The translations under genes and the position numbers were made by a program. Below, piece after piece: positions 18,426 through 27,706 of a stretch of 64,000 nt of DNA. The stretch is from Faucicola sp048551375 (lineage in GTDB: Bacteria > Pseudomonadota > Gammaproteobacteria > Pseudomonadales > Moraxellaceae): positions 1 through 64,000 of the forward strand of contig NZ_JBLYZJ010000007.1 of assembly GCF_048551375.1 (NCBI RefSeq), in the 5' to 3' direction. The notes below the pieces were generated by a model that worked only from the letters and a program-made list of their open reading frames with translations, was not told the DNA's origin and did not search any database. Numbering within the stretch: position 1 is the first letter of the stretch; each line of letters opens with the position of its first letter.

Positions 18426-19370
18426 ATGGCAAAATTTTTATGTATCACCCTCAACCCTGCGATAGACATTACCTTGCAATTGCCAACCTTAGCCGTTGGT
18501 CAGGTGAATCGAGCGAGTCACAGCCACAGTCGCCCTGCTGGTAAAGGGCTAAATGTCGCCCAAGTGCTAAAATCCTTGGGGCATGATGTGTGGGTGACAG
18601 GGTTTTTGGGTGAAGCCAATCAAGCGATTTTTTTGGCAGACTTCACCACACAAGGGCTACACAATGCTTTTGTTACTGTGATGGGTGAAACCAGACAAAA
18701 CATCAAGATTGCCGAAGACAATGGGCAAATGACCGATGTCAATGGTAAAGGCTTTAGCGTCACGGATGCGGACAAAGCCAAGCTACTGACAATATTGCCC
18801 AAGCTATGCCAACAGGTAGACTATGTGGTGATGGCAGGTAGTCTACCTCAAGCCTTTAGCCTTGCGGACTTTGCCGAGCTGATTACCACCATTCAACAGC
18901 ACAATCCAAAGCTTGCCATTGACAGCAGTGGCGATGCCCTGACCACAGCGGTCAGTCATAGCCCATTTTTACTCAAACCCAATACCGATGAACTGCAAGA
19001 AAGCTTTGGCTTACCTGCCGAAAGCCTTGAACAGCAACGCACATTATTGGCTCATCTTAGCCATACCTTGCACAATCATACGCCAAACTGGGTCATCTCA
19101 ATGGGAGAACAAGGGGTCAACTGGCTCAACCCCACGCAATCCTTGCACGCAAATCCACCAAAAGTCACTGTCAAAAGTACCGTGGGGGCAGGCGATACCT
19201 TATTAGCAGGGGTGTTGCATGGCATCGCCACAGCACTTTCGACCACCGAAACGCTACGACAAGCCACCGCATTAGCGAGCCATACGGTCAGCCAAATTGG
19301 CTGTCAACTGCCTGATACCAGTCGGCTAAACACGTTAATGGCTCAAGTCAGTATCGAACCTTTGGTATAA
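18426..19370 (+). CDS. fruK: 1-phosphofructokinase
   Basis: 314 aa, PfkB family. The N-terminal TLNPAIDITL and RPAGKGLNVAQVL signatures are typical of 1-phosphofructokinase/LacC. The C-terminal VGAGDT anion hole includes the catalytic Asp at ~257. It phosphorylates the fructose-1-phosphate produced by the PTS to fructose-1,6-bisphosphate. It starts 10 bp after fruB with AAGGAG as ribosome site and is followed 30 bp later by fruA. Confidence 0.93.
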   Translation: MAKFLCITLNPAIDITLQLPTLAVGQVNRASHSHSRPAGKGLNVAQVLKSLGHDVWVTGFLGEANQAIFLADFTTQGLHNAFVTVMGETRQNIKIAEDNGQMTDVNGKGFSVTDADKAKLLTILPKLCQQVDYVVMAGSLPQAFSLADFAELITTIQQHNPKLAIDSSGDALTTAVSHSPFLLKPNTDELQESFGLPAESLEQQRTLLAHLSHTLHNHTPNWVISMGEQGVNWLNPTQSLHANPPKVTVKSTVGAGDTLLAGVLHGIATALSTTETLRQATALASHTVSQIGCQLPDTSRLNTLMAQVSIEPLV

Positions 19371-19400
19371 TTTAACTATTTGATTTTTTTGGATTTTATC

Positions 19401-21194
19401 ATGCAAACCCCCATTCAACACCTATATCTAATTAGCAATACCACACCGCCTACCCAAGGTCTTGTCATCGCCAAAAAACTAACCCAATTGGCAACCGCTC
19501 AAGGCATCACTGTCAGCACGTTTAGCAGTGCCGAACAGCTCACTGAGCGACTGCAAAACGATACTGTTAACAATAGTCTTAAGAATACCCTGCTATTATG
19601 GCTGGGTGGCGAGCGAGTACCGAACATCACACTGCCAAATGGTGCGACTGCCCTACCCCAACGCCACCTTGGGCTGATGAACAATGATGCCCTAGCATCT
19701 GCCTTCACCGACCTTCTTAACGACCCAAATCCTACAAGCCAAGCTAATTCAGCCAATCCAACTGCTTTAGCCAGTTCTGCCACTCAGCCGTTACGCTTTG
19801 TCGCCATTACGGCGTGTCCAACAGGGGTCGCCCATACCTTTATGGCGGCGGATGCCTTGAAGTTGGGGGCAGAAAAACTCGGCTATTATATGGATGTCGA
19901 AACGCAAGGTTCAGTGGGTGCAAAAAACATCTTGAGCGAACAAGCCATTGCCGATGCGGATGTGGTGATTTTGGCGACAGATATTGAGGTGAATACCGAC
20001 CGTTTTGCAGGCAAAAAAATCTTCCGCACCTCAACAGGGATGGCGCTCAAACAAACTAACAAAACCTTTGAGCAAGCCATTAGCCATGCCAAAATCGAGC
20101 AAGCCACCGCAGGCTCAATACCGACTGCAACCACCAAAAGTAGCACCAGTGGTGACAGCACCTCCATCAAGTCCACGATTTATAAACACTTGATGACAGG
20201 CGTGTCGTTTATGTTGCCGATTGTGGTGGCAGGCGGATTGTTAATCGCCATGTCATTTATCTTTGGCATCAAGGCGTTTGAAAATGAGGGCAGTCTTGCC
20301 GATGTGTTAATGCAAACTGGTAAAGCCGCCTTTACCCTGATGATTCCGATTTTATCTGGCTATATTGCTTATTCGATTGCTGACCGAGTGGGCTTGGCAG
20401 CAGGATTGATTGGTGGTTTGCTATCCGCCCAGCTTGGGGCAGGGTTTTTGGGGGCGATTGTATCGGGCTTTTTGGCAGGTTATATCGCCTTATTTTTGGT
20501 CAAAAAACTCCCCCTACCACAGACCATGTCAGCATTAAAACCTATTTTAATCGTGCCGTTACTTAGCTCACTGGCGATTGGTTTATTGATGTTTTATGTC
20601 GTGGGCGAGCCTGTGGCGTATTTGCTAAATGCAATGCAAAACTTCTTGAGCAACATGGGTACGACCAACACCGTGTTGTTAGGGCTGATTTTGGGTGCGA
20701 TGATGTGCGTGGATATGGGGGGCCCAATTAACAAAGCCGCTTATACTTTTTCGGTGGGCTTATTGACGCTTGCCACCCCCAACCAATTCCCCATTGCGGC
20801 TGCGATGGCAGGTGGTATGACCCCTGCGATTGGGATGGCATTGGCGACTTGGTTTGCCAAACAAAAATTCACCGTAGAGGAGCAAAATGCAGGCAAGGCT
20901 TCCTTTGTGTTGGGGTTATGCTTTATCTCTGAAGGGGCGATTCCGTTTGCCGCCAAAGACCCAAGCCGTGTGATTCCTAGCTGTGTGATTGGTGGTGGTT
21001 TGACAGGGGCGTTGGTTGGGTTATTTCATATTACCTTGGCAGCACCGCATGGTGGGGTATTTGTATTGTTAATTCCCAATGCCATCAATGCTCCCTTACT
21101 GTATTTGCTCGCCATCGCTATCGGTAGTGTGGTCACAGGGGTAACCTATGCGGTGTTAAAACCTAAGCTGGTCAATGATAAATTAGAGGTATAA
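19401..21194 (+). CDS. fruA: Fructose-specific PTS permease, IIB-IIC
   Basis: 597 aa. The N-terminal ~115 residues are a degenerate IIB-like domain with a variable linker. The functional IIB domain follows, with Cys139 in ACPTGVAHTFMAADAL, then an eight- to ten-helix IIC membrane domain from about 255 with the conserved GGPINKAAY and APHGGVF loops. It takes up fructose as fructose-1-phosphate using phosphate from the fused FruB. The ATG at 19401 is preferred over the TTG seven codons upstream, which sits in an A/T leader. Its 3' end overlaps the convergent SWIM gene by 12 bp. Confidence 0.92.
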   Translation: MQTPIQHLYLISNTTPPTQGLVIAKKLTQLATAQGITVSTFSSAEQLTERLQNDTVNNSLKNTLLLWLGGERVPNITLPNGATALPQRHLGLMNNDALASAFTDLLNDPNPTSQANSANPTALASSATQPLRFVAITACPTGVAHTFMAADALKLGAEKLGYYMDVETQGSVGAKNILSEQAIADADVVILATDIEVNTDRFAGKKIFRTSTGMALKQTNKTFEQAISHAKIEQATAGSIPTATTKSSTSGDSTSIKSTIYKHLMTGVSFMLPIVVAGGLLIAMSFIFGIKAFENEGSLADVLMQTGKAAFTLMIPILSGYIAYSIADRVGLAAGLIGGLLSAQLGAGFLGAIVSGFLAGYIALFLVKKLPLPQTMSALKPILIVPLLSSLAIGLLMFYVVGEPVAYLLNAMQNFLSNMGTTNTVLLGLILGAMMCVDMGGPINKAAYTFSVGLLTLATPNQFPIAAAMAGGMTPAIGMALATWFAKQKFTVEEQNAGKASFVLGLCFISEGAIPFAAKDPSRVIPSCVIGGGLTGALVGLFHITLAAPHGGVFVLLIPNAINAPLLYLLAIAIGSVVTGVTYAVLKPKLVNDKLEV

Positions 21195-23312
21195 CCGAAT
21201 TTTTGCCAATATCATCAGCAAATGAGGCAAGGCATTTTGCGAATTGCCTTCTTTAAACAGCTCTTCTTTAACCAAGTCATTTTTAGGCAAATCATTTTTA
21301 ACCAAGCCATTAATAGCGTCTGCCAAATCCGCCAAACCCAATGCCCCAAATTTTTCAGCCCAAGATGTCAATGAGGACATAAATTGCGACAGGGTTTGGT
21401 GGCTTTCCCCATTGACCAAGCGTTTGACGCATTGCTGTGTAAAATCAAATAGCGTTTTGTCAATCACATTATGATGTTGCCTTAGATTGGGGATATATAG
21501 GGTTGGTGCGTTTTGTAGGGCTAACGGCTGATGATGAATACTGTCGTCAATATCCAGTACATACAACCTATCCGTCACCACTGCCCACGCTTCAAGCTGA
21601 TAAATACCTTGCTCAATGTGGTATGTCCCTGACACAATACAACTGCCTTGGGCTTGTAAAAAAGCGGTCGCCATCGAGTGCAAAGCAAAAGGCGTGTGGG
21701 GCTGAAACTGCCGATAAATCAGCCATTGTGTGCCACTTTCATCTTCAACAATCGCTACATATTGCTGATTGGCAGGGTCATAGCCATGCTCGATGATACG
21801 GGTAAAGTTTAACACGATAAAATTGGGCTGTTGGTAGCGACCTTGCAAAAACATGGGGAGCTGGCGTTGGTGGCTAAGGTGGGTTTGGCAAACACTGGCT
21901 ATCGTTGCCCAGTCGCCTTGTTGGGGCAAGACTTGATTGTAGGTTTTGCGAGATGTGGCAAGTATCAACTCATGGTTTGCCAAGCGTTTTGCCCGTTGGC
22001 AGGTCAGTTGCCCTGTGGCAAGCTGTTGTAAGCTTATACTTGAGGAAATACGCAAGCGTTGCAACTGGCTCAGGCGTTGCGAATTGTCGAGTGTGTCAGC
22101 CATTCCAAACGCATGACGGTAGGGCAATAGGGTTTGGGTTTTGCTGTCAAATAACATCACCGTGGCTTGTCGGTTGTCGCCCATGATGTTACCGCCCATG
22201 CCGTTATCACCCACAGTGTCATTGACAGCATGATTCACCGTAATACGACAGCCAAGGCTAACCAAGCGAGCCGTAATAATTGGGGTTTCATGTGCCAAAC
22301 CAACGCCCAATACCGTGTTATGCAACGTAGGATTTTGCCGAGCCAAACTGCGTAACACATATTCGCTTAATAATTCAAAGCCTTTATCCGCTTCAAAGTC
22401 GCTACGCCGATTCTCATAGGCAGTAAGCCATTTTTGTAAATCGTTTAAAATCGCTTGAAGCCAAATTTCTTTGGATTTGGCAAGGCTATCGCTAATATCT
22501 TGAATCAGCCGTTGATAACGCAATCGCCCTACGGTCGCCCCATCGGTCAATAAGGCTGACCATAGCTCAATTTCTGCATTCGTCAAACTATCAGTTTTTA
22601 GAGAAAATGAAATCGGCATTTCATGGCTAGTGGTTGGCTCATTGGCAGGATTCGATGATGTGGCTTGGGGGGATAGTGCTTGGGGCGATTTGGCAAAAAA
22701 TTGCTCAAGCTGTTGTTTATCCATCACCCTATCAATGCTTCGACTGGGGGCGGTGTCGAGTTGCTGATAGGCGATACTGGCGAGTAGGATATGCTCGCAA
22801 TCTTGTTTTTGTAGGCAGTCACAACTGGCTTCGGTGAGGTTTGCCCCACCCCAAAATTTGACGGTTGCCATCGGTAACACCGCACTGGCACATTGGTTGT
22901 CTTGCATGGGGGTGAGTTTCATGGTCAAGCCATGTTGGCACAGGCGTTGGGCTTTTTTGAGTACCGTGGCATTGGCAAGTTTTTCGATTTGTTCACGGCT
23001 AATCTCATGCGGACTGCTGACGGTGACGTTTGGGTTATCATGGGCTTGGCGATACGCAAGCACGGTCTGCACTCGATGACGACACATCGGAGCAGGGCAA
23101 GTGCATTGGCTATCGGTAATGCTATTGTCGGTTTGCCAAGTCACTTTATGCCCATCGTTAAATTCGCTGATAAGGCTATCGGCGGTCAGTGTGATATTGG
23201 GAATATCGCCATTATCAAGGGCTTTATTTGCCCGTTTCACCAAACCGACATTGGCAAGCTGTACCAGTTTTTCTTCATTGAGATTTAAAATATCGTGTCG
23301 GATTGGGGTCAT
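21183..23312 (-). CDS. SWIM zinc-finger protein
   Basis: 709 aa. Two metal-binding motifs are visible near the N-terminus: C70-T-C72...C77-R-H79, and a second CDCLQKQDCEHI block about 100 residues on. This is the CxCxnCxH pattern of SWIM domains, which bind nucleic acid or protein partners. The remaining ~500 residues have no motif I can name. SWIM proteins of this size are often encoded beside MoxR/VWA genes, but no such partner is here. It is convergent with fruA and is the last host gene before the prophage. Confidence 0.75.
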   Translation of the reverse strand: MTPIRHDILNLNEEKLVQLANVGLVKRANKALDNGDIPNITLTADSLISEFNDGHKVTWQTDNSITDSQCTCPAPMCRHRVQTVLAYRQAHDNPNVTVSSPHEISREQIEKLANATVLKKAQRLCQHGLTMKLTPMQDNQCASAVLPMATVKFWGGANLTEASCDCLQKQDCEHILLASIAYQQLDTAPSRSIDRVMDKQQLEQFFAKSPQALSPQATSSNPANEPTTSHEMPISFSLKTDSLTNAEIELWSALLTDGATVGRLRYQRLIQDISDSLAKSKEIWLQAILNDLQKWLTAYENRRSDFEADKGFELLSEYVLRSLARQNPTLHNTVLGVGLAHETPIITARLVSLGCRITVNHAVNDTVGDNGMGGNIMGDNRQATVMLFDSKTQTLLPYRHAFGMADTLDNSQRLSQLQRLRISSSISLQQLATGQLTCQRAKRLANHELILATSRKTYNQVLPQQGDWATIASVCQTHLSHQRQLPMFLQGRYQQPNFIVLNFTRIIEHGYDPANQQYVAIVEDESGTQWLIYRQFQPHTPFALHSMATAFLQAQGSCIVSGTYHIEQGIYQLEAWAVVTDRLYVLDIDDSIHHQPLALQNAPTLYIPNLRQHHNVIDKTLFDFTQQCVKRLVNGESHQTLSQFMSSLTSWAEKFGALGLADLADAINGLVKNDLPKNDLVKEELFKEGNSQNALPHLLMILAKIRLYL

Positions 23313-23368
23313 GGTCGTGGTCTGTGAATGTTAAAAATGGGCGTAAATAAAGTGATTGGCTATATGTC

Positions 23369-23442
23369 ATAGGTTGGGTTGAGCGTACGAAACCCAACAT
23401 TTTCAACAAATTGCGTTGGGTCTCATACTTCGACCCAACCTA
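23369..23442. repeat. Double TAGGTTGGGT...ACCCAACCTA repeat at the prophage edge
   Basis: Outer arms TAGGTTGGGT and ACCCAACCTA enclose two inner AACCCAAC/GTTGGGT segments. It belongs to the same family as 12829-12858. The phage end begins within one or two bases of its right edge, so the repeat appears to have been the insertion target. Confidence 0.75.
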
Positions 23443-23443
23443 C

Positions 23444-23680
23444 TGTGATTTGATAGTTTATTTTAGACTAGAAGGGGGTTGGAGGGAAATGGGAAGGGAT
23501 TGGATAATGTGGGAAAAAATGGGATGGAATTTGGTTGGAAGTCAGTGGTAGCAAGGATTTAGGAAAAGTGTTGGTGAGAGTAGAAGCCCTATCGTGATGA
23601 TGGGGCTTTTTCTATTTTATTTTAGACTAAATGTGGATAACTTTTTTGAGGGGGTGATTTTAATAAGTTATTTTAGACTA
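23444..23680 (+). other. attL: left phage end with transposase sites L1-L3
   Basis: TTATTTTAGACTA occurs at 23458-23470, 23617-23629 and 23668-23680, all in the same orientation. The spacing (159 then 51 bp) mirrors the L1, L2, L3 layout of Mu, where MuA binds before strand transfer. No coding sequence is seen between the sites. Confidence 0.85.
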
Positions 23681-23692
23681 ATTCGGTGTAAG

Positions 23693-23914
23693 TTAAGCGA
23701 CCTCGACAGGGGAAGAAGGTGTCAGTGTGGCGTTAATGAGTGTCGCCATGTCCGCAGGTGATGAGGCGGTCAGTGTGATGCGTGTGCCTGTGATGTGGTC
23801 AATGGTGGCGGTGATGGCTGGTGTGGTGTTGGTGGCTAGAAGCTGTGCCAGTTCTCGCTTGATGCCGTCCTTGGTGGTGTGTCCGTTCTCTGCAATTAGG
23901 GGATGTCTGTCCAA
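23693..23914 (-). CDS. Short hypothetical ORF next to attL
   Basis: 73 aa, reading leftwards towards the phage end. The sequence is Thr/Ala-rich with no recognised motif, but its codon choice resembles that of real genes in the window and it fills the gap between L3 and an inverted repeat. It could be a small protein expressed from the prophage or a chance ORF. Confidence 0.3.
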   Translation of the reverse strand: MDRHPLIAENGHTTKDGIKRELAQLLATNTTPAITATIDHITGTRITLTASSPADMATLINATLTPSSPVEVA

Positions 23915-23938
23915 GTTATACGCAATAAACTTGGACAG
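23907..23938. promoter_or_regulatory. Perfect 11-bp inverted repeat, candidate binding site
   Basis: CTGTCCAAGTT (23907-23917) and AACTTGGACAG (23928-23938) are exact reverse complements separated by 10 bp, about one helical turn. The arms overlap the start of the 73-aa ORF, so they could be an operator. The protein that binds is unknown. Confidence 0.45.
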
Positions 23939-24024
23939 TAGGACAAAATATAAACAACTTGTCGTAGTTTTATTTTTTAATAAAAAACAATAACTTACAC
24001 AAACAAAAAAGGAAATAAAAATTT

Positions 24025-24071
24025 AAACTTAGACACGGTAAAAAAGTTATTGGTTTATTTTGTCTAAGTTT
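24025..24071 (-). terminator. Hairpin after the repressor gene
   Basis: AAACTTAGACA (24025-24035) and TGTCTAAGTTT (24061-24071) are perfect inverted repeats just beyond the repressor stop codon. Read on the minus strand, the stem is followed by AAATTTTTATTT, so it may terminate repressor transcription. The 25-bp loop is long for an intrinsic terminator. Confidence 0.4.
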
Positions 24072-24079
24072 AATCCAGT

Positions 24080-24892
24080 TTATTTTGTATTGGCTTTGCC
24101 TACTTGGTAAGCAACAGCGTTATAAAGCTTTCTAAGTTGGTCATTATCAAGCTGAGTTGAACTGGTGACATCAAATTTTTTCTGTAAGTAATCATCATAC
24201 CATTCTTGTAGGTTCAGTTTCTTAATATTGGTGTGAATATAAGAATATTGGCGTTTACGAACAGAGTCTATATCAGTTTTCAAGGCAGTTTTTGTTGAAG
24301 TTAATCGCCCTATCCATTGTTGCAGATATTTTCTAGCAGTTTCATATTTTTCTAATGGTATTAGGTGATATGAGGTGACTTTTAAATGTTTGTTAAGAGA
24401 AGCCCATACTGCTCTGAAAGACTTTGCAGATTTTGGTGTGCGGTATTTTTGTTCAGCTTCAACAATTTCATTCACCAATCTTTGTAAATTGGCTTTTTGT
24501 TCATCGGTAATATGTTCATCCCCTGCTTTGACTTCGGCTTTGGTGCGAGTTATGTGCTGTTGGGTATTGACTTGATGAACTGTTGAGCCAGACCCAGCAA
24601 AAACACTATTGCTAACATTACCCTGAATGTTGTTGGTAATAGTTTCCTTTTCCTCTGCTTTCATCACGTCAGAAATATTTTTGGATTCTATGCCAGTAAT
24701 AATGTATTGAATATCTAAGCCAAGTTGTGATGCTTGGGCTAAAAATTCTGCTGACATAACGCTTTTTCCAACTTCATATAATCGCATTTGTTCTCTTGTT
24801 TTGCCTGTTTGGTGAGCAAGATTAGCCTGCGAATAGCCTAATCTACTACGTTCTTCAACTAATCTAATACCCATATCTTCTTTGGTTAACAT
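24080..24892 (-). CDS. Phage repressor: XRE-type HTH with ORF6C-like C-terminus
   Basis: 270 aa. Residues ~8-62 form a helix-turn-helix domain (RSRLGYSQANLAHQTGKTRE). The middle is a flexible polar linker. The C-terminal ~130 residues resemble the ORF6C/antirepressor-type domain (the region around KSFRAVWASLNKHLKVTSY). It occupies the place of the Mu c repressor: left end, minus strand, divergent from the early operon. It would silence the early promoter through the CCAAATATATTTGG operator just upstream and maintain lysogeny. RBS AAGGAT precedes the ATG. Confidence 0.8.
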   Translation of the reverse strand: MLTKEDMGIRLVEERSRLGYSQANLAHQTGKTREQMRLYEVGKSVMSAEFLAQASQLGLDIQYIITGIESKNISDVMKAEEKETITNNIQGNVSNSVFAGSGSTVHQVNTQQHITRTKAEVKAGDEHITDEQKANLQRLVNEIVEAEQKYRTPKSAKSFRAVWASLNKHLKVTSYHLIPLEKYETARKYLQQWIGRLTSTKTALKTDIDSVRKRQYSYIHTNIKKLNLQEWYDDYLQKKFDVTSSTQLDNDQLRKLYNAVAYQVGKANTK

Positions 24893-24922
24893 AACAAATA
24901 ATCCTTATTAATAAATTAATTT

Positions 24923-24961
24923 CCAAATAATATTGACATGCCAAATATATTTGGATAACAT
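24923..24961 (+). promoter_or_regulatory. Early promoter with embedded operator
   Basis: TTGACA (24933-24938) and TAACAT (24956-24961) are separated by 17 bp. The spacer holds the perfect 14-bp palindrome CCAAATATATTTGG (24941-24954), and a further CCAAATA half-site lies at 24923-24929. A protein bound there would block RNA polymerase, so this is the best candidate operator of the divergent repressor and/or the Ner-like protein. Confidence 0.7.
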
Positions 24962-25045
24962 TGCACTCAATGAAGTGAAGTAGCTACCGCAGTTCATTAT
25001 TGAAGTTAAAAAATGAATGTAAATGAAACTATATGAGGTGATTGT

Positions 25046-25315
25046 ATGAATGCTGATGAAATTTATCAAGCGTTAAAGCAACGAGGTTACAACGCAACTA
25101 CGATTGCTGAAGCGTTAGATGTGCGTCCTCAATCGGTAGCGACTGTGATTCGTGATGGACATGGCAGTAAAAAAATTGCAAAAGCTGTAGCTTTGGCAGG
25201 AAATTATGAGTTTGAAGTTATGTTTCCTTTTTATAAAGAGAAACAGGAGCGTAAAGCAAGGCGTACAAGCAAAATTACTGAATTAAAAAATGAGTTGGCT
25301 TTGGGGGCGGTATGA
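25046..25315 (+). CDS. Ner-like DNA-binding regulator
   Basis: 89 aa. The helix-turn-helix region reads ALKQRGYNATTIAEALDVRP and continues with SVATVI, the pattern of Mu Ner and the host Nlp/SfsB proteins. In Mu, Ner is the first early gene and turns down both the repressor and early promoters. The position is the same here, 85 bp after the early -10 box and overlapping the transposase start by 4 bp. The C-terminus is a basic, charged helix. Confidence 0.8.
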   Translation: MNADEIYQALKQRGYNATTIAEALDVRPQSVATVIRDGHGSKKIAKAVALAGNYEFEVMFPFYKEKQERKARRTSKITELKNELALGAV

Positions 25316-27642
25316 AAGCCTATTATTCTGCTAAAGAATTGTACCAGTTAGGAGTTTTAAATGGTGCAAGTGAGCGGACAATCAAGCGGACAGCTTCTAA
25401 AGAAAACTGGTCTTTTCGTGATAGAGAAGGTCGTGGTGGTGGTGTGGAATATGCTGTTGATAGTTTTTGTCAAGAAATTCAAGCTGAAATTAAAGCTAAG
25501 TTGCTTCAGCAAATGGCTGATAGCGTTGAGTTACCTGCACAAATCGTGGGTAACGCTCCGCTAACCCACGCTACGGCTAAGAATCCCCCCCAACCCCCCT
25601 TTAAAAAAGGGGGGAGTGAGATACGGGCAGTCAATGCTAACCCTACCCTACTCGCAGACTGGCAACGTAACTGCGGTACGGCTCGCCTCGCTATCGTCCG
25701 CCATGTGCTTGAAGTGGCTGAACTGATTGGCAAAACCAAGGCAGTCGAAAAAATGGTCAGCGATAGCAAAGACGGTAAACTGACCGCCACCCTCGCTGAT
25801 ACGCTAAGACGTGCCAATGCCAAGGCAGGGGCTAAGGCAGGGGCTAAAACGGAGAATGGCGGTAACGCTAAGGTCAGCCGTGCGACTTTATTTAACTGGC
25901 TGAAAATAGCAGAAGAAGCCACTGAGAATGATAGCCTAGTGGCGTTACTCGCTCCGAAAAGTCGTGAAATCGTGGTACACAGCTGGTCTGCGTTGCTATT
26001 GAAGCTATGGCAACAGCCAACCAAGCCAACATTGAGCGAAGTCATGCGACAACTGGCACAGGCATTGAACGGTGAAAACGTGCCAACTCGTAGCCAAGCG
26101 GAGTATTTCCTAAAACAACGTGTTGGCAATGTTGAATTACAACGTGGGCGGATGGGTAGCCGTGAGATTAAGAATATTTTGCCCTTTATCCGCCGTGATA
26201 CGTCTATGTTGTTTCCAACGGATATTTATACCGCTGATGGTCATACCTTTGATGCGGAAGTGGCTCACCCTTTGAGTGGCAAGCCATTTCGCCCTGAAAT
26301 CACCGTCATTATTGATGTGGCAAGCCGTAAAGTAGTTGGCTACTCAGTGGATTTGGCAGAAAGTGGGCTGGCGGTATTGTCGGCTATCACAATGGCGGTG
26401 TGTGTGAATGGTGTGATGGCGATTTTTTATGTCGATAACGGTACAGGCTATAAAAATGCCTTAATGAGTGCTGAGGGCGTGGGTTTGATGGATAGGCTTG
26501 GCACTGAAATTAAGCATAGTTTGCCATACAACTCACAAGCTAAAGGTATCATTGAACGCTCGCATCAGACGATTTGGGTGCGATTGGCAAAACGCCTACC
26601 GACCTATATTGGCAAAGATATGGACAAACAAAGACAGCAAGCGGTGTTTAAGAAAACTCGCCAAGAAATCAAGGAGTTTGGGCAGTCTAATACGTTGGTG
26701 TCGTGGGATGAGTTTTTGAAACTGTGTGCGGAGGCGGTGAATGAGTATAACAATCAACCGCATAGCTCATTGCCTCGCCGTGTGAATAAATTGACTGGCA
26801 GACGTGGCAATATGACACCGCAGGAATATTGGGACTTGAAGGTGGCGGAAATGCCACAGCATGGCTTGAGCCTTGTGACAGTGAGCGAAGCCGAGGCGTT
26901 GGACTTGTTCCGACCTCGCACTGAAGCCACGGTGGAACGCTGTGAGATTAAGATTTTTAATCATATCTACTTTAGCAAAGATTTGACTGAGTACCACGGT
27001 GAGCGGTTGCAGGTCGGCTATGACGTACATGACCCAATGCAGATTTGGGTGTATGACTGGGACGGCAGACTATTGGCAGTGGCAAAACTCCATGCCAATC
27101 GACAAGCCTATTATCCGCAGTCGGTCATTGAGCAGACACGCCAAAAACGCTTGCAGGGTCAGCTTAAACGCAATCAAAACAAGGGCAAAGAGATTTTGGA
27201 AACCATGTCGCCAAGTCGTGTATTACAGCATATCGACACCATGCGATTGCCCCAAGCGGAGATTGATTTGGCACAGGCGAACTGGGCGAAGGTGCTTGAG
27301 GGTGAGGCGGTTGAGATTGTTGTGGATAAGGTGGGTTATGCCAAAACGGCTAACCCAACCTACGAACCTGCTACCACCTTGGATACGGTCATCGACAATG
27401 ATAATGAGAAGTTTGAGCGTTGGCTGGCGTTAGATGCACGCAAAACCGCAGGTGAAATGCTTGATTCTAACGATTTTGATTTTTGGGATTTGTTTCGAGA
27501 TACCAAACTTTGGCGAAACAAGATGGCAACTTATAAGGGAGGAAATACAACGCCCACAGGTGTGGACGCTATGGGGAATAACGATGGATGGCAGTCCGAT
27601 GTTATCCGATTTGATGGTTTTAACAAGGGTTTTATTAACTAA
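25312..27642 (+). CDS. Mu-type transposase A (MuA)
   Basis: 776 aa, longer than MuA (663 aa). The DDE catalytic triad is readable as Asp309 (YTADGHTF), Asp375 (YVDNGTGYKN) and Glu415 (QAKGIIERSH). Winged-helix DNA-binding segments lie in the first ~230 residues. The enzyme binds the phage ends, nicks and joins them to target DNA, and replicates the phage by transposition. Two stretches correspond to genomic repeats read in frame: residues ~79-101 (includes AKNPPQPPFKKGG) and ~674-684 (VGYAKTANPTY). They account for some of the extra length. A third, Ala/Lys-rich stretch (AKAGAKAGAKT) lies near residue 180. Confidence 0.92.
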   Translation: MKAYYSAKELYQLGVLNGASERTIKRTASKENWSFRDREGRGGGVEYAVDSFCQEIQAEIKAKLLQQMADSVELPAQIVGNAPLTHATAKNPPQPPFKKGGSEIRAVNANPTLLADWQRNCGTARLAIVRHVLEVAELIGKTKAVEKMVSDSKDGKLTATLADTLRRANAKAGAKAGAKTENGGNAKVSRATLFNWLKIAEEATENDSLVALLAPKSREIVVHSWSALLLKLWQQPTKPTLSEVMRQLAQALNGENVPTRSQAEYFLKQRVGNVELQRGRMGSREIKNILPFIRRDTSMLFPTDIYTADGHTFDAEVAHPLSGKPFRPEITVIIDVASRKVVGYSVDLAESGLAVLSAITMAVCVNGVMAIFYVDNGTGYKNALMSAEGVGLMDRLGTEIKHSLPYNSQAKGIIERSHQTIWVRLAKRLPTYIGKDMDKQRQQAVFKKTRQEIKEFGQSNTLVSWDEFLKLCAEAVNEYNNQPHSSLPRRVNKLTGRRGNMTPQEYWDLKVAEMPQHGLSLVTVSEAEALDLFRPRTEATVERCEIKIFNHIYFSKDLTEYHGERLQVGYDVHDPMQIWVYDWDGRLLAVAKLHANRQAYYPQSVIEQTRQKRLQGQLKRNQNKGKEILETMSPSRVLQHIDTMRLPQAEIDLAQANWAKVLEGEAVEIVVDKVGYAKTANPTYEPATTLDTVIDNDNEKFERWLALDARKTAGEMLDSNDFDFWDLFRDTKLWRNKMATYKGGNTTPTGVDAMGNNDGWQSDVIRFDGFNKGFIN

Positions 27643-27650
27643 GTTTTGTA

Positions 27651-27706
27651 ATGGTGCGTGGAACGCACCCTACAAGAGCAATGGTGCGTAGGACGCACCT
27701 TACCGT
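27651..27706. repeat. Paired GGTGCGT...ACGCACC repeats
   Basis: Two adjacent palindromic units (GGTGCGTGGAACGCACC and GGTGCGTAGGACGCACC) fill the gap between the transposase and MuB genes. An in-frame Met here would start MuB inside the repeats, so the later ATG is used. Confidence 0.75.

Noticed and set aside
23313..23443. 5' part of the gene truncated at the right phage border
   Set aside because: The left flank is a dispersed repeat next to the SWIM gene start and shows no plus-strand coding sequence that could continue into the fragment.
25506..26129. Antisense ORF of 207 aa within the transposase gene
   Set aside because: Shadow of the well-supported transposase frame, and it would translate the genomic repeats backwards.
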